Source of the DNA: Anaerobaca sp035448545
Lineage (GTDB): Bacteria > Planctomycetota > Phycisphaerae > Sedimentisphaerales > Anaerobacaceae
DNA: 64,000 bases
Direction of reading: 5' to 3'
Assembly: GCA_035448545.1 (NCBI GenBank)
Contig: DAOTJE010000007.1
Location: 1-64,000, forward strand
Positions 24,495 through 36,300 of the stretch are shown piece after piece. The notes under the pieces are model-generated. The model saw nothing but the letters and a program-made list of their open reading frames with translations. It was not told the DNA's origin and did not search any database. The translations under genes and the position numbers were made by a program. Each line of letters starts with the position of its first letter. Position 1 is the stretch's first letter.

Positions 24495-27400
24495 ATGCGA
24501 GTCGTCATCAGTCTTCTCGTGCAATCGCTGCTGCTTTCACTATTCCTGAATGGTGCGGCCCACGGTCAGAACAGCCCACCCGGAAACGACAGCGCCCCGC
24601 GTGTGATTATTTCCGAGATCATGTACCACCCTTACCACCGTCCCGAAACTGCAGAGGATACTGGTCAGGAATGGATCGAGCTGTTTAACAAGGGACGGCA
24701 AGCCGTCAGTCTGGCGGGGTGGCGGCTGAGCGACGGAGTCGCGTTCGTCTTTCCCGACGTCGTGCTGGAGCCGCAGTCCTACTTGGTGGTTGCAGCCGAC
24801 GTGGACGCTTTTCGGGGGCGTTATCCCGGGGTCGATCCTGTGGCAGGGGGCTGGGTCGGGTGGCTGAGCAACTCCGGTGAAGCGATCGAGTTAGTGGATG
24901 CGGCGGGGACTTCAGTCGACCGGGTCGAATATGCCGATGAAGGGGACTGGGCCCAGCGTGAACTCGGGCCGCTGGACCACGGTCATCGCGGCTGGGCTTG
25001 GCGCGACGACCACGATGGTCGGGGCAAATCGCTGGAGCTGATCGATCCCAACATGCCCAACGAATACGGACAGAACTGGGGCGCCGCTGCCGTGGAAGGA
25101 GGGACTCCCGGCCGGGCGAATTCGATTCACTCGAGCCGGGCCGCCCCCCTGATTCTGGACGTCGCTCACGCTCCGGTTATCCCGACCTCGCGCGAGCCGG
25201 TTACGATCAGTGCCCGTGTGGTTTCGGTGGAATCGGCTGGAGTGCTCGCGGTGCTGCACTACCGCTCCAATGGCGCCGGCGAATTCACCTCGTTGGCCAT
25301 GTCCGAAGACGGATTCCATCGTGCCGAGATTCCTGCGCAGGCCGACGGCACCGTGGTCGAGTTCTATATCGAGGCGACGGATGATGCGGGGCACTCGCGG
25401 ACCTGGCCGGCGCCGAGCCTTGTCGACGGCGCGCTCCGCCAGGCAACAAACGCGTTGTACATCGTCGATGACTCATTCGATCCGCAGACTTCGCGCACGC
25501 CCGGCGCGCATCCGGTTTATTACCTTGTCATGACGGAAAGCGAACGGACGGAGCTGGACCAGATCGGCGACGAGCAGTACAGTGGCGATCTCTTCGCTGC
25601 CGAGCCGATGAGCGACGCGCAGATGAACGCGACGTTCATCAGCGTCGACGGAACGGGGGCGAACATACGCTATCAGGCGGGCGTCCGCAATCGAGGCAAT
25701 CGAAAGCGCGCCGATCCTCCGATGTCCTTCCGGGTCAACTTTGCCGGCGACCGTCCCTGGAAAGACGTTCGCGCGCTGAACCTCAACAGCAAGTATCCGC
25801 ATCTCGAACGGATGGCCAGCATTCTGTTTCAGATGAGCGGAATCCCGGCGGCGAATGTTACACCGGTTCGCCTCAAGGTGAATGCGGATGAGCCGGCGCG
25901 GAGCGACATGGGCCGGACCTGCGGGTTCTACAGCGCCGTCGAGGTCCTCGACAAAGACTGGGCGAAGAACCATTTCCCCGACGACGACAACGGCAACCTG
26001 TATCGATGCACCTACTACGAGGATGGCGTCCACGCGCGGACCTATGCCGATCTGGACCATAAGGAGGCTCCCGGCCGGGCTCCCGATCCGAACGATTACC
26101 GCCTGAACTATCCCAAGAAGACGAACGAAGCAGCCGACGACTGGTCCGATTTGTTCCGATTGATCGAGGTACTCAACAATCGTGATCTCTCCGATGAGGA
26201 CTTCCTGGTGCAGGTCAGCGAACTCGTCAACCTTGACGAATGGACGCGGTTTCTGGCGGTCGATGCGCTGATCGGCAATCGCGAGGGCGGCCTGACCAGC
26301 GGGACGGGCGACGACTACGCTCTCTACAGCGGAGTGGTCGATCCGCGCTTCTGGCTCGTGCCTCACGATATGGACACGGTGCTGGGGCAAGGAGACCATT
26401 CGTATGAGCCGCAACGGGACATCTGGGTATATGCGCAGGTCAGCGGCCTGCGGCGGCTTCTGAATCATCCCGACGTGGTGAGGTTGTACTATCGGCAATG
26501 CCGCGACCTGGCCCGGACGATCTTCGCGCCGGAGAGCTTCGATCCGTTGGTGGAGCGGTTCCTGGCCGATTGGGTTCCGGACTCAGAGATCAACGGCGCC
26601 CGGGGGATCCGGCAATTCGTGCGAGATCGCGTCAACAGCGTGCTCCATGGCGGCTATCCGGACGCCGACACGAGCCCTCAGATCCCGCAGCGTTTCGCCG
26701 TCTTCGGTCCGGAGGTCGTCGGTGAGTATCCGTACACGACAAGAGACACGATTGATCTGGCCGGCACGGCCGATGCGATGGAGACCCGCTCGGTCTGCGT
26801 CAACGGCGTGCCGGTTGGCGAATCCGACTGGTCTCAGAAGGACGGCATGTGGTCGATGGACGACGTCGCTCTGAATCCGGGGATCAATCGCGTGATTGTG
26901 CAGACCTTCGACGGCCCGGGCGGCGCCGGCAGGGAGCTCGAACGCGGGTACATCGACATCCGGTACGATGACGGCAACGTCGCCGGCATCGGAGGAACCA
27001 TCACAAACGATACGTTGCTGGATGCCGCTTCAGGCCCCTGGCTTGTCGAGACCACCGTGATTGTCGAGGCCGGCGCCACGCTTGCCGTGGGGCCGGGCGC
27101 GACGCTGTTCTTCGAAGAAGGCGCGGGAATCGAGGTGCAACAGGGCGGCCGGCTCGCCATCGAAGGAACGCCGTATCAACGCGTTCGCCTCACCCATGTG
27201 CCGAACGGCACGGGCCATTGGGAGGGCATCCGGTTTGATCAGAGTCTGGAGGACAATCGACTGTGTTGCGTCGATATGGAATTTGGCGATGGCCAGGGTG
27301 AGTCTGTCGACGTTCAGCATTCGCGCGTGAAACTTGACAACGTGACGTGGGCGGGAACGAACACGCGAATCCTCAACGTTGATCATCCCACTGTGATCGC

Positions 27401-30332
27401 ACGCGATTGCGTCTTTCCATCTATCAGTGGAGCCGAACCGATACACGGCGTCGGGCTGACGGGAGATGAGCAACTTGTCTTCGAGCGCTGCACCTTCGGC
27501 ACAGCCACCGGTTATAATGATGTGATCGACTTCGCGGGGGCCCAGCGTCCCGGCCCTGTCGTGCAGATCTACGACAGCGTCTTTCTCGGAGGCGGTGATG
27601 ACGGCCCCGATCTGGACGGCGCCGACGCCCATCTCGAGGGCAACGTTTTTGTGCACTTTCGCCGCAATCAGGGAGGCGACAGCACTTCGAACGCGATCGC
27701 CACGGGCCGCGACGGCGATCGCGCGACCGATCTGTGCCTCGTGCGGAATCTCTTCGTCGATAACGACCATGCGGTGCTGGTGAAGGAGGACGGCTTCCTG
27801 CGGGCCGAACACAACACATTCGTCAACACCGGCATCGCAGCGATCAGCTTTGGCGAGCCCGATCGCAGCCCGCCCCGGTCGCCCGGCCGAGGGGCTTACA
27901 TGGCCGGCAACATCTTCTGGAACAACGCTGCGATGTTCGAGCATTTCTTCGAGGAGCCTCTGCCGGATTACGGCCCGACGGATCTGGTGGTCGATGCTTC
28001 GATCCTTCCGGCGGTCTGGCACGACTTGGGTGTTGGCAACATCGATGTGGACCCCCTGTTCGTCAGCGCGAACGATTATCATCTCAAACCGATGTCTGCC
28101 GCCGTCGCGTCTGGACCGTTCGGCCTGGACATGGGAGCGTACGTTCCGGGTGGTGCGGCGATCACGGGCGAGCCGAGCGGCACGACGTATCGAACGGACG
28201 CCATCCTGACGGTGGGCGGACCGGGAATCACGGACTACGTGTACAGCGTCAACAGCCCGAGCGGTCCCTGGAGCGAAGAGCGGCCGGTGGACGTGCCGAT
28301 CGAGTTGACGGGCTTGCAGGACGGCCAATCATATACCGTCTACGTGCGGGGCAGGAACTCTGCGGGCCGCTGGCAGGAGCAGCCCAACGCCTCGCGAACC
28401 TGGACGGTGGATCTGGTGTATCGGCGTCTGGTGATCAACGAAGTTCTGGCATCCGGCGAGATTGCTTTCGAACATGAAGGAACGCATCCCGACGTGGTGG
28501 AGCTGTTCTACGATGGGCCGACGCAGATGAATCTGGCCGGGGTCATGCTCAGCGACGATCCGCAGCGGCCCGACAAGTTCATATTCCCGAGCGGAGTGAT
28601 GATCGGGCCGGGAGAGCATCTCGTAGTGTTCGCCGACGCCGGTGCAAGCTTGGGAATCCATCTGGGCTTTGGACTCGACGGCGAGGGCGATGAGTTGTAT
28701 CTATACGACCGCGATGGCACTCTGCTGGACCACGTGGAGTTCGGCCATCAGTTGGCGGGGTTTTCCATCGGACGCTTCGGCCGTGACGGCCTCTGGCGTC
28801 TGACTATTCCAAGCTTCGGGGCTCCCAATGTGGTGCAGCCAGTGGGGGATCCGGATCGTGTGCGCATCAATGAATGGCTCGCACGCGGCGAGGTCCTGTT
28901 CGAACGAGATTTCATTGAGCTTCATAATCCGCACGCGTTGCCTGTCGATATCGGGTGCTGCTATCTCACGGACAATCCCGTGACCCAGTGCGGGGAGTTC
29001 CGAATCCAACCGCTGACATTCATTGAGGGCGAAGGGTTTGGCGTCTTCATCGCCGACGAAGAGGATCTTCCGGGTCATGTGAGCTTCAAGCTGTCCACCG
29101 ACGGCGAGATGATCGGCTTGTTCGATCCCAACCTGCGTGAGGTGGACAAAGTGTTCTACGGTCCGCAAGTGGCGGATGTTTCGCAGGGCCGCGCTCCCGA
29201 TGGGACAGACCAGATCGACTGGTTCGATCTGCCGACACCCGGCCTGGCGAATCCGGTGATCGAGCGGCCGACGGTGATGTCCGTCGTACTCGTGCCCGAA
29301 GACGCGCCCAAGTGGGCCATCGTTCCCACCTCGGCCGATCAGGTGGATGAGAATTGGCGATCGGACGTGTCGTTCGACGACTCGGCCTGGTTGAGTGCCT
29401 CGGACGGTCCTGGAGGCGTGGGCTACGAAGGCAGCAGCGGCTACGAGGACCTGATCGGTCTGGACGTCCGCAGCCAGATGTACGGCCGGAACACCACGTG
29501 CTACGTGCGGATTCCCTTTACGGTTGCCGCCGGATCGATAGGGAGCCTCAGCGAATTGACGCTGAGCGTTCGCTATGATGATGGCTTCATCGCCTGGCTC
29601 AACGGTACAGAGATCGCCCGGGCCAATATCTCGGGATCGCCTCAGTGGAACTCCGTCGCGACCGGGAACAACGAAGCCGGGGCAGAGGACTTCGACGCCG
29701 CGATCGATATCTCCGAATACATCGGCTGGCTTCGCGAGGGCGTCAATCTCCTGGCTATTCAGGGTCTGAACGTATCGGCGACCAGCAGCGATTTTCTGGT
29801 TTCTGCGGAATTGAGCGGGACTGTGGTTGAACATGCGGCAGCGGCGCATCCGTACCTGAGAGAGCTCCAGTTGCTCGATGGTCTTCGTGTCACAGAGCTG
29901 ATGTACGATGCGGCGGAAGGGGACAGCCTGGACTACATCGAGCTGGCCAACGTCGGCGATGTACGCCTGGACCTGACCGGTATACGTTTTGCGGACGGTA
30001 TCGAATTCACCTTCCCGGCGATGGAACTGGCGCCGGGGCAGTGCACTGTCGTCGTCGACGATCCCGCCGCATTTCGGTCAAGATACGGAACGGACGCCGG
30101 TGTGGCCGGTCAGTACTCCGGCCGTCTCAGCGACAACGGCGAGGACATCGTCCTGAAGCTGGCCACACCTTTCGATGCGGCAATCGCGCGTTTTCGGTAT
30201 GATGACAAGTGGTATCCGGCCACGGATGGAGACGGGATGTCGCTGGCGGTTCGCGATCCTGCAGCGCCGACGTCGGTCTGGAACGATCCTGCGAATTGGT
30301 ACGCATCGGCTCCGACGCCGGGCCAGTTTTAG
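24495..30332 (+). CDS. Giant secreted lamin-tail/CotH/beta-helix protein A
   Basis: A 1,945-residue exported protein. Domains in order: signal peptide (1-25); lamin-tail domain (about 35-200, ISEIMYHPY...EWIELFN); Ig-like domain (210-310); CotH spore-coat-kinase-like domain (about 338-720, with D606-D607 in GDDYALYSG and VPHDMDTVLG); Ig-like (735-830); right-handed beta-helix (about 833-1200); FN3/chitobiase-like (1220-1305); two lamin-tail domains (about 1309-1445 and 1456-1580); a beta-sandwich (1600-1780); and a final lamin-tail domain (1796-1945). CotH relatives phosphorylate proteins in spore coats; kinase activity here is not shown. Start choice: 24495 begins the signal peptide with GGAGG 12 bases upstream; 24483 or a GTG at 24447 are alternatives. 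It is a paralogue of the next gene and probably a cell-surface protein. Confidence 0.82.
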   Translation: MRVVISLLVQSLLLSLFLNGAAHGQNSPPGNDSAPRVIISEIMYHPYHRPETAEDTGQEWIELFNKGRQAVSLAGWRLSDGVAFVFPDVVLEPQSYLVVAADVDAFRGRYPGVDPVAGGWVGWLSNSGEAIELVDAAGTSVDRVEYADEGDWAQRELGPLDHGHRGWAWRDDHDGRGKSLELIDPNMPNEYGQNWGAAAVEGGTPGRANSIHSSRAAPLILDVAHAPVIPTSREPVTISARVVSVESAGVLAVLHYRSNGAGEFTSLAMSEDGFHRAEIPAQADGTVVEFYIEATDDAGHSRTWPAPSLVDGALRQATNALYIVDDSFDPQTSRTPGAHPVYYLVMTESERTELDQIGDEQYSGDLFAAEPMSDAQMNATFISVDGTGANIRYQAGVRNRGNRKRADPPMSFRVNFAGDRPWKDVRALNLNSKYPHLERMASILFQMSGIPAANVTPVRLKVNADEPARSDMGRTCGFYSAVEVLDKDWAKNHFPDDDNGNLYRCTYYEDGVHARTYADLDHKEAPGRAPDPNDYRLNYPKKTNEAADDWSDLFRLIEVLNNRDLSDEDFLVQVSELVNLDEWTRFLAVDALIGNREGGLTSGTGDDYALYSGVVDPRFWLVPHDMDTVLGQGDHSYEPQRDIWVYAQVSGLRRLLNHPDVVRLYYRQCRDLARTIFAPESFDPLVERFLADWVPDSEINGARGIRQFVRDRVNSVLHGGYPDADTSPQIPQRFAVFGPEVVGEYPYTTRDTIDLAGTADAMETRSVCVNGVPVGESDWSQKDGMWSMDDVALNPGINRVIVQTFDGPGGAGRELERGYIDIRYDDGNVAGIGGTITNDTLLDAASGPWLVETTVIVEAGATLAVGPGATLFFEEGAGIEVQQGGRLAIEGTPYQRVRLTHVPNGTGHWEGIRFDQSLEDNRLCCVDMEFGDGQGESVDVQHSRVKLDNVTWAGTNTRILNVDHPTVIARDCVFPSISGAEPIHGVGLTGDEQLVFERCTFGTATGYNDVIDFAGAQRPGPVVQIYDSVFLGGGDDGPDLDGADAHLEGNVFVHFRRNQGGDSTSNAIATGRDGDRATDLCLVRNLFVDNDHAVLVKEDGFLRAEHNTFVNTGIAAISFGEPDRSPPRSPGRGAYMAGNIFWNNAAMFEHFFEEPLPDYGPTDLVVDASILPAVWHDLGVGNIDVDPLFVSANDYHLKPMSAAVASGPFGLDMGAYVPGGAAITGEPSGTTYRTDAILTVGGPGITDYVYSVNSPSGPWSEERPVDVPIELTGLQDGQSYTVYVRGRNSAGRWQEQPNASRTWTVDLVYRRLVINEVLASGEIAFEHEGTHPDVVELFYDGPTQMNLAGVMLSDDPQRPDKFIFPSGVMIGPGEHLVVFADAGASLGIHLGFGLDGEGDELYLYDRDGTLLDHVEFGHQLAGFSIGRFGRDGLWRLTIPSFGAPNVVQPVGDPDRVRINEWLARGEVLFERDFIELHNPHALPVDIGCCYLTDNPVTQCGEFRIQPLTFIEGEGFGVFIADEEDLPGHVSFKLSTDGEMIGLFDPNLREVDKVFYGPQVADVSQGRAPDGTDQIDWFDLPTPGLANPVIERPTVMSVVLVPEDAPKWAIVPTSADQVDENWRSDVSFDDSAWLSASDGPGGVGYEGSSGYEDLIGLDVRSQMYGRNTTCYVRIPFTVAAGSIGSLSELTLSVRYDDGFIAWLNGTEIARANISGSPQWNSVATGNNEAGAEDFDAAIDISEYIGWLREGVNLLAIQGLNVSATSSDFLVSAELSGTVVEHAAAAHPYLRELQLLDGLRVTELMYDAAEGDSLDYIELANVGDVRLDLTGIRFADGIEFTFPAMELAPGQCTVVVDDPAAFRSRYGTDAGVAGQYSGRLSDNGEDIVLKLATPFDAAIARFRYDDKWYPATDGDGMSLAVRDPAAPTSVWNDPANWYASAPTPGQF

Positions 30333-30383
30333 GGATAGCGGCATGCGTGTGTATCGGTTCCTTGTACGGACAGAGAAGCCGGC

Positions 30384-33300
30384 ATGAAACGGGTGTTCCT
30401 ATTCCTGGTATTCATGATCTGCATGACGGGCACCGGCACAGCCGGGCGGGCGGCCCTTGTCATCAATGAGTTCATGGCCGCCAACGAACGCGTGCTGCGC
30501 GACTCGGCAGGGGACTATGACGACTGGGTCGAGGTCTACAACGCAGGTGCCCAGCCCGTTGACGTCGGGGGATGGTATCTGACGGATGATCTTTCCGATC
30601 CGGCGAAATGGCAGTTCCCGCGCCACCTACCGTCGCAGACGACAATCGCTCCCCACGGTTTCCTGCTGGTCTGGGCCGACGACGAACCGGACGAAGGGGA
30701 CCTGCACGCCGGCTTCAAGCTGAATAGCAAGGGGGAGGAACTGGGCCTGTACGATGCCGACGGGATGCTTATCGACAGTGTGGTCTTCGGATCGCAGTCG
30801 GCCAACACGTCGTACGGACGCATTCCTGACGGGGGGGCAGGATGGCAGACTCTCGGAACTCCGACGCCGTGCGGACCCAACCGGCATTCCGGTATCGTGA
30901 TCAACGAGATCATGTACAACCCCTACTCCGAGACCTTGCAGGGTGAGGATCTTGCCGCTGAGTACATCGAACTCTTCAATTCGGGCAGCGACGCCGTCAA
31001 CTTGGCCGGCTGGCAGCTTGCGCGGGCCGTTTCATTGACCTTCGGAGATGTGACCCTCGCGGGGGGTGACTACCTGGTGGTGGTTGCCGACGCAGATGCC
31101 TTCGCGGCCCGATATCCGGAGGTTGCCCAGGTGGTCGGTGGTTGGGATGGGCGGCTGAGCGACTCCGGCGAGACGATCGAATTGCGCGACGCCTCAGGGG
31201 CTCTTGTCGATGAAGTCCCATACGCCGACAGTGGAGACTGGGGCGTCCGTGAGCTGGGTCCGGCCGACCGGGGCCATCGTGGCTGGCGATGGCGCAACGA
31301 TCACGACGGCGCCGGCAAGTCGCTGGAATTGATCAATCCGGCTTTGCCCAACGAATACGGCGCGAACTGGGCCGCGAGTGTGGAAGCTGGTGGTACGCCG
31401 GGCCGGCTTAACTCCATCGCTTCGGCTGATACGGCGCCTCTGATTGCCGGAGCGCAGCACCGTCCCGTGATTCCGGGACCGGTCGATCCTGTGGTTGTCA
31501 CGGCGACGGTGGTCGATGAATCACCGTTCGGCCCGACGGTGAATCTGCGCTACCGCATCGACCGCTCCGTGTTTGCCGACCGAGGCAGCTACCCGACATT
31601 CGATGCCAACGAGTATGTCGTTGTGCCGATGTTCGACGACGGAGCCCACGCCGACGGCGCTGCGGGCGACCACGTGTACGGGGCGGAGATTCCGCCGCAG
31701 CCTGATGGCGTCGTGGTAGAGTTTTACATCGAGGCGATCGACCATGGCGGGCAGATGCGCACGTGGCCCGCTCCGAGCCTTGTAGAGGACCGATTCGAAC
31801 AAGTGACCAACGCATTGTATCGTGTGGACGCGGCATTCAATCCCTACACCTATTGGCAGATCGGCAGCCAGCCGCTGTACTACATGGTGATGACCGAGAT
31901 GGAGCGGGGGCGACTCGCCTACCTTGGCAATCGAAGCGACGAAGCCTTCTCTCACGCCCAGATGAACGGGACGTTCATCAGCGTTGACGGCAGGGATATT
32001 CTCTTGCGATACAACGTCGGCATCCGGAACCGCGGCAACGGCTCCCGAACGCCTCCTCCGAACAACTATCATGTGAATTTCCCCAGCGACCGCCGGTGGA
32101 AGGACGTCTCGGCGATCAATATCAACAGCAAGTACACCCATAACCAGTGGCTTGGCCACGCGCTCTACCTCGCGGCCGATATGCCGGCCCTCGATGTCCA
32201 GCGCGTACAGGTCAGGATCAATGGCCAGGACCTGGCGCCGCTGGACCCCGGACGGATGTATGGATCGTACGTGCACCTGGAGGTCTACGACAGCGACTGG
32301 GCGGACCACCATTTCCCGGATGACAACCAAGGCAACGTCTATCGCTGTGTCAGCCGGGGCCGGTACTGTGACCTCCGCTATCAAGGAGCCGACCCGGAAA
32401 GATACAGCCGGGAAGACTGGTACGTGAAGAACTCGAACGCCGCGGTCAACGACTGGTCCGACCTGATCGCGTTGACCTACGCGCTGGACCGCTCGCCGGA
32501 CGAGACATATGTGGAAGAGGTCGAGAAGGTCGTCAACGTCGAGCAGTGGATGCGGTGGTTCGCGATGGAGACGTTCTTGACCAACCGAGAGACGAACCTG
32601 GGCAATGGCTACGGCGACGATTACTGCATGTACCGCGGCGTCGAAGACCCTCGCTTCCTGCTGTTGCCTTACGACCTCGACACCATATTGAATTCGCCGG
32701 ACCCGAATACATCGATTTGGCTGGCGGGAAGGCTCAACAACCTGCCGGTGGTGCGGCGTTTCCTCACGCATCCTGCGTTTGTCGGGCGTTATTACGCACA
32801 GTTGAAGGACCTTGCCGAGACCATCTTCGCGAGCGAGCGGTTCAATCCGTTTGTGGAAAACACCCTGGGCGGCTGGGTGCCGCAGACGACTATCGAGTCG
32901 ATCGAGACCTTTGTCGCCGCCAGGCGGAGATATGTGCTCTCGCAGATTCCCGTGGAGTTCACCGCCGGCAGCGACCTGCCGAGTTTTGCCGGCTATCCCG
33001 TTACTTCGGTTCCGTATGTACATGGTACGCAGGTTCGCGGTACGGCCGACGCCATGCGGACGCAGTCGGTTCTTGTCAATGGCTGGCCCGTTCAATGGTC
33101 CGGGCGCGAGGGCCAGTGGGCCTTGGGCAGGACCCTGTTGGATCTGTCGCCCGGCATCAACCGTATGATCGTCGAGACCTTTGACGGGCCCGAAGGGACG
33201 GGCCGTCCGCTGGACAGCGGATACGTAGATATCTACTATCAGACCGGATCGACGAACGACTACCCGAGGGGTTCTTCGCTCACCGACGCTTCTTCATCAG

Positions 33301-36300
33301 GTACTTCGCCTTGCCTCAACCTGATCGTTCGAGACAGCTATCTTCCGGGTGTTCCTGTTCTCGTCCGCATCGAACTGCTCGCGGCAGACGGCACGGTCGA
33401 TCGCGATGTATGGGAGACGACCGCGACGTTTTCGGTTTCCGGCAATCCGACGATACGTCCGTCGACCGGCCAATGCACGCTGTACAACGGCGTCGGCAGC
33501 GCTCTGGTCACATTCACGGGCCGCGGCGATTTCACACTGACCGTTTATGTGGCCGGTGTCGAGAGGAGCGTCACCCTGGTGGATGTCAGCGATCAGCCTG
33601 TCCGGATCGTATCGGGGACCCTGCGCGAATCCGAGACCTGGAGCGGCGTCTGTTGTCTGACCCGCGGGGATTTCACGATTCCCGCCGGCGTCACACTGAC
33701 GCTCAGTCCCGGCACGCTGGTACTGATTGAGGGTGTTTCCTCGGGCAGTGATGGAACCGATATCGACGTGCAGGGCGGGATCCAGTCGCTCGGCACGGCG
33801 GCCTCGCCCGTTACATTCACCTGCCTGGGGGACGGTCAGAACTGGGGTGAGCTGCATTTCGTCGACGCCGCTCCTTCGACGTTTCGCTACACCCACATCA
33901 CCCGAGCTGGTCGCTCTCCGCCGGTGGGGCACTCTCATTCCGGCCCAGCCATTCGGGTGGCCAACTCGACGCTGCTCTTCGATCAGGTCGCACTCACCGA
34001 CCACGCGGGCAAGATCATGGACGCCGGCGCCGGCACGGACCTTACGTTCCGCCGATGCCTCCTGGCGCGGTCCGTGATGGGACCCGAGGTTACGGGCACG
34101 GCGCTGCGGTTCGAGGATGGGTGGATCACCGACATGCACGCCGGCGATGATGCCGACGGCATCTACATCCACGATCAGCTCGCCGGTCAGCAGTGCCGGA
34201 TTCGCCGCAGTGTTATCGCCGGGATGGACGACGACGGCGTCGATACGCTCGGGTCCGAGATTCGCATCGAGGATTCCATCATCCGTGACTGCCGGGATAA
34301 AGGTGTGAGCGTCTACGGCGGCCGGACGACCATCGATCGCTGTCTGATCGTGGCAAACAATACCGCTCCCGAGGATCCAACCACAGCCAGCGTCGCCGCC
34401 AAGGCGTACGACGGTTCCAGCGCCGTCGTCGATATCGATCATACCAGCATCGTGACGTCGAAAGTACCCGGTCACGTGGATGTGGGACTTCAGTCGCACA
34501 ACAAGACGGGCGTTACGTCGGGGACCATCGTCTACAACGTGACGAATTCGATTGTCGACGCGACGGTCCCTGTGGACGTCCAGGCGCCGTACCAACCGTC
34601 CGATGTTCACATCCGCTACTGCTGTCTGACGGGACAGACCTGGCCCGGCGAGGGCAATTTCAGTGCCGATGTGCTGTTTGTCGATCCGCAAAACGACAAC
34701 TATCGCCTTCCGGCGACATCGCCCTGTATCGGCGCCGCAGCGCCCGGTGACCCGTTGAGGGACCTCGGTTACTACCAGAGCACCGCAGCGCTCCCCTCGA
34801 GCCCATTGACAGGCGAGGACCTTCTCTGGACAGCCGACGAAGGGCCTTACCGAGTCACCGCCAGCCTGATCATCCCCCCTGATATCACCCTGACGATCGG
34901 GCCGGGGACGACGGTATTCTTCGACCCGAACGTGCGGCTGATCGTGGAAGGCCGGCTCGTGGCGGCGGGGACGGAGTACGAGACCATCCGTTTTACGCGC
35001 ACGCCGGAACGGGGCGGAACCTGGGGTGGTCTGCAATTCGTCGATTCGCCGCATGAGAGCCTGATTCGTCACGCGGTGATCGAGTATGGCCGGACACACG
35101 ACGGGATGGTGGGTCTGGAGAACTCCAGTCTTCTGATGGAGCATGTCACCTTCGATCACACGGACCTTCGCCGCATCTGCACGATGGATTCGTCGCTGGT
35201 CGTTCGCAACTGCGTGTTCACCGATATGTTCGCGCCGGGGAAGCCTCCATCGACGGACAATCTCAGCGAGCACATCTGGGGTCGTGGCGTCCCCGCCACG
35301 GGCCGATTCATTCTCGACGGCAATGTCTTCGGGCGTACGCCCGGTCATAACGATGCCGTCGATTTCGACGGTGCGACGCGGCCCGATGCGATCCCGCAGA
35401 TCCTCAACAACGTTTTTCTGGGCGGAGGCGATGAGGCGCTCGATCTGGAAACGGATGCGCACATCGAAGGCAATGTGTTCATGAACTACGTCGAGGACCG
35501 CTTCAACAGAACGCCGCGCGAGTCGAACGTCATCTCGGCCGGCGCCGGACGGGAGTACGTCGTGGTGCGAAACGTCTTCCATCACGTTCAGCATGTTGCG
35601 CAGATCAAAGACAGAGCCTTCATGTGGTTCGAGAACAACACCGTAGTTGACGCCAATGCGGCCGTCTTCCACTTCGAGATTCCGGGCCAGACGACATCGC
35701 CCGGTCGGGGTGTGCATATCGATTCGTGCATCTTCCGGCAGTGCCCCACGTTGCTGGGCAGTCTGCGGGTGAACGATGCGGAGTGGGGCACGACGGACGT
35801 TACGGTCGACCGATGCCTGCTGCCGGGCGACTGGCACGCGCTGGGTGAGGGCAATATCGACGCCGATCCGCTGTTTGTCGGCGAGGAGGATTTCCATCTG
35901 AAGCCGTGGTCGGCAGCGCGCGGGACGGGAATGCTCGGACTGGATATGGGTGCGTTCGTTCCGGCGGGGGCCTCGGTCGCCGGTGAACCCCAGGGCTGGA
36001 CGTATCGGACGCAGGCAAAGCTGACCGTCGGCGGACCGGGAGTCACTCACTACGTGTACAGCGTCAACGAGCCGAACGGTCCATGGAGCCAGGAGTATTC
36101 CGTGGACACCCCGGTCTTGCTGACCGGCCTGAAGAGCGGGCGGTCCTATACGGTCTACGTTCGGGGCAAGAACTCCGCCGGCGCCTGGCAGAATGAGCCC
36201 CATGCATCGGGGACCTGGACCGTGGACACCGCGTACCGGCGGCTCGTACTCAACGAGATTCTCGCTGCCAATGAGACCTTCGAGCACGAGGGGAGCTATC

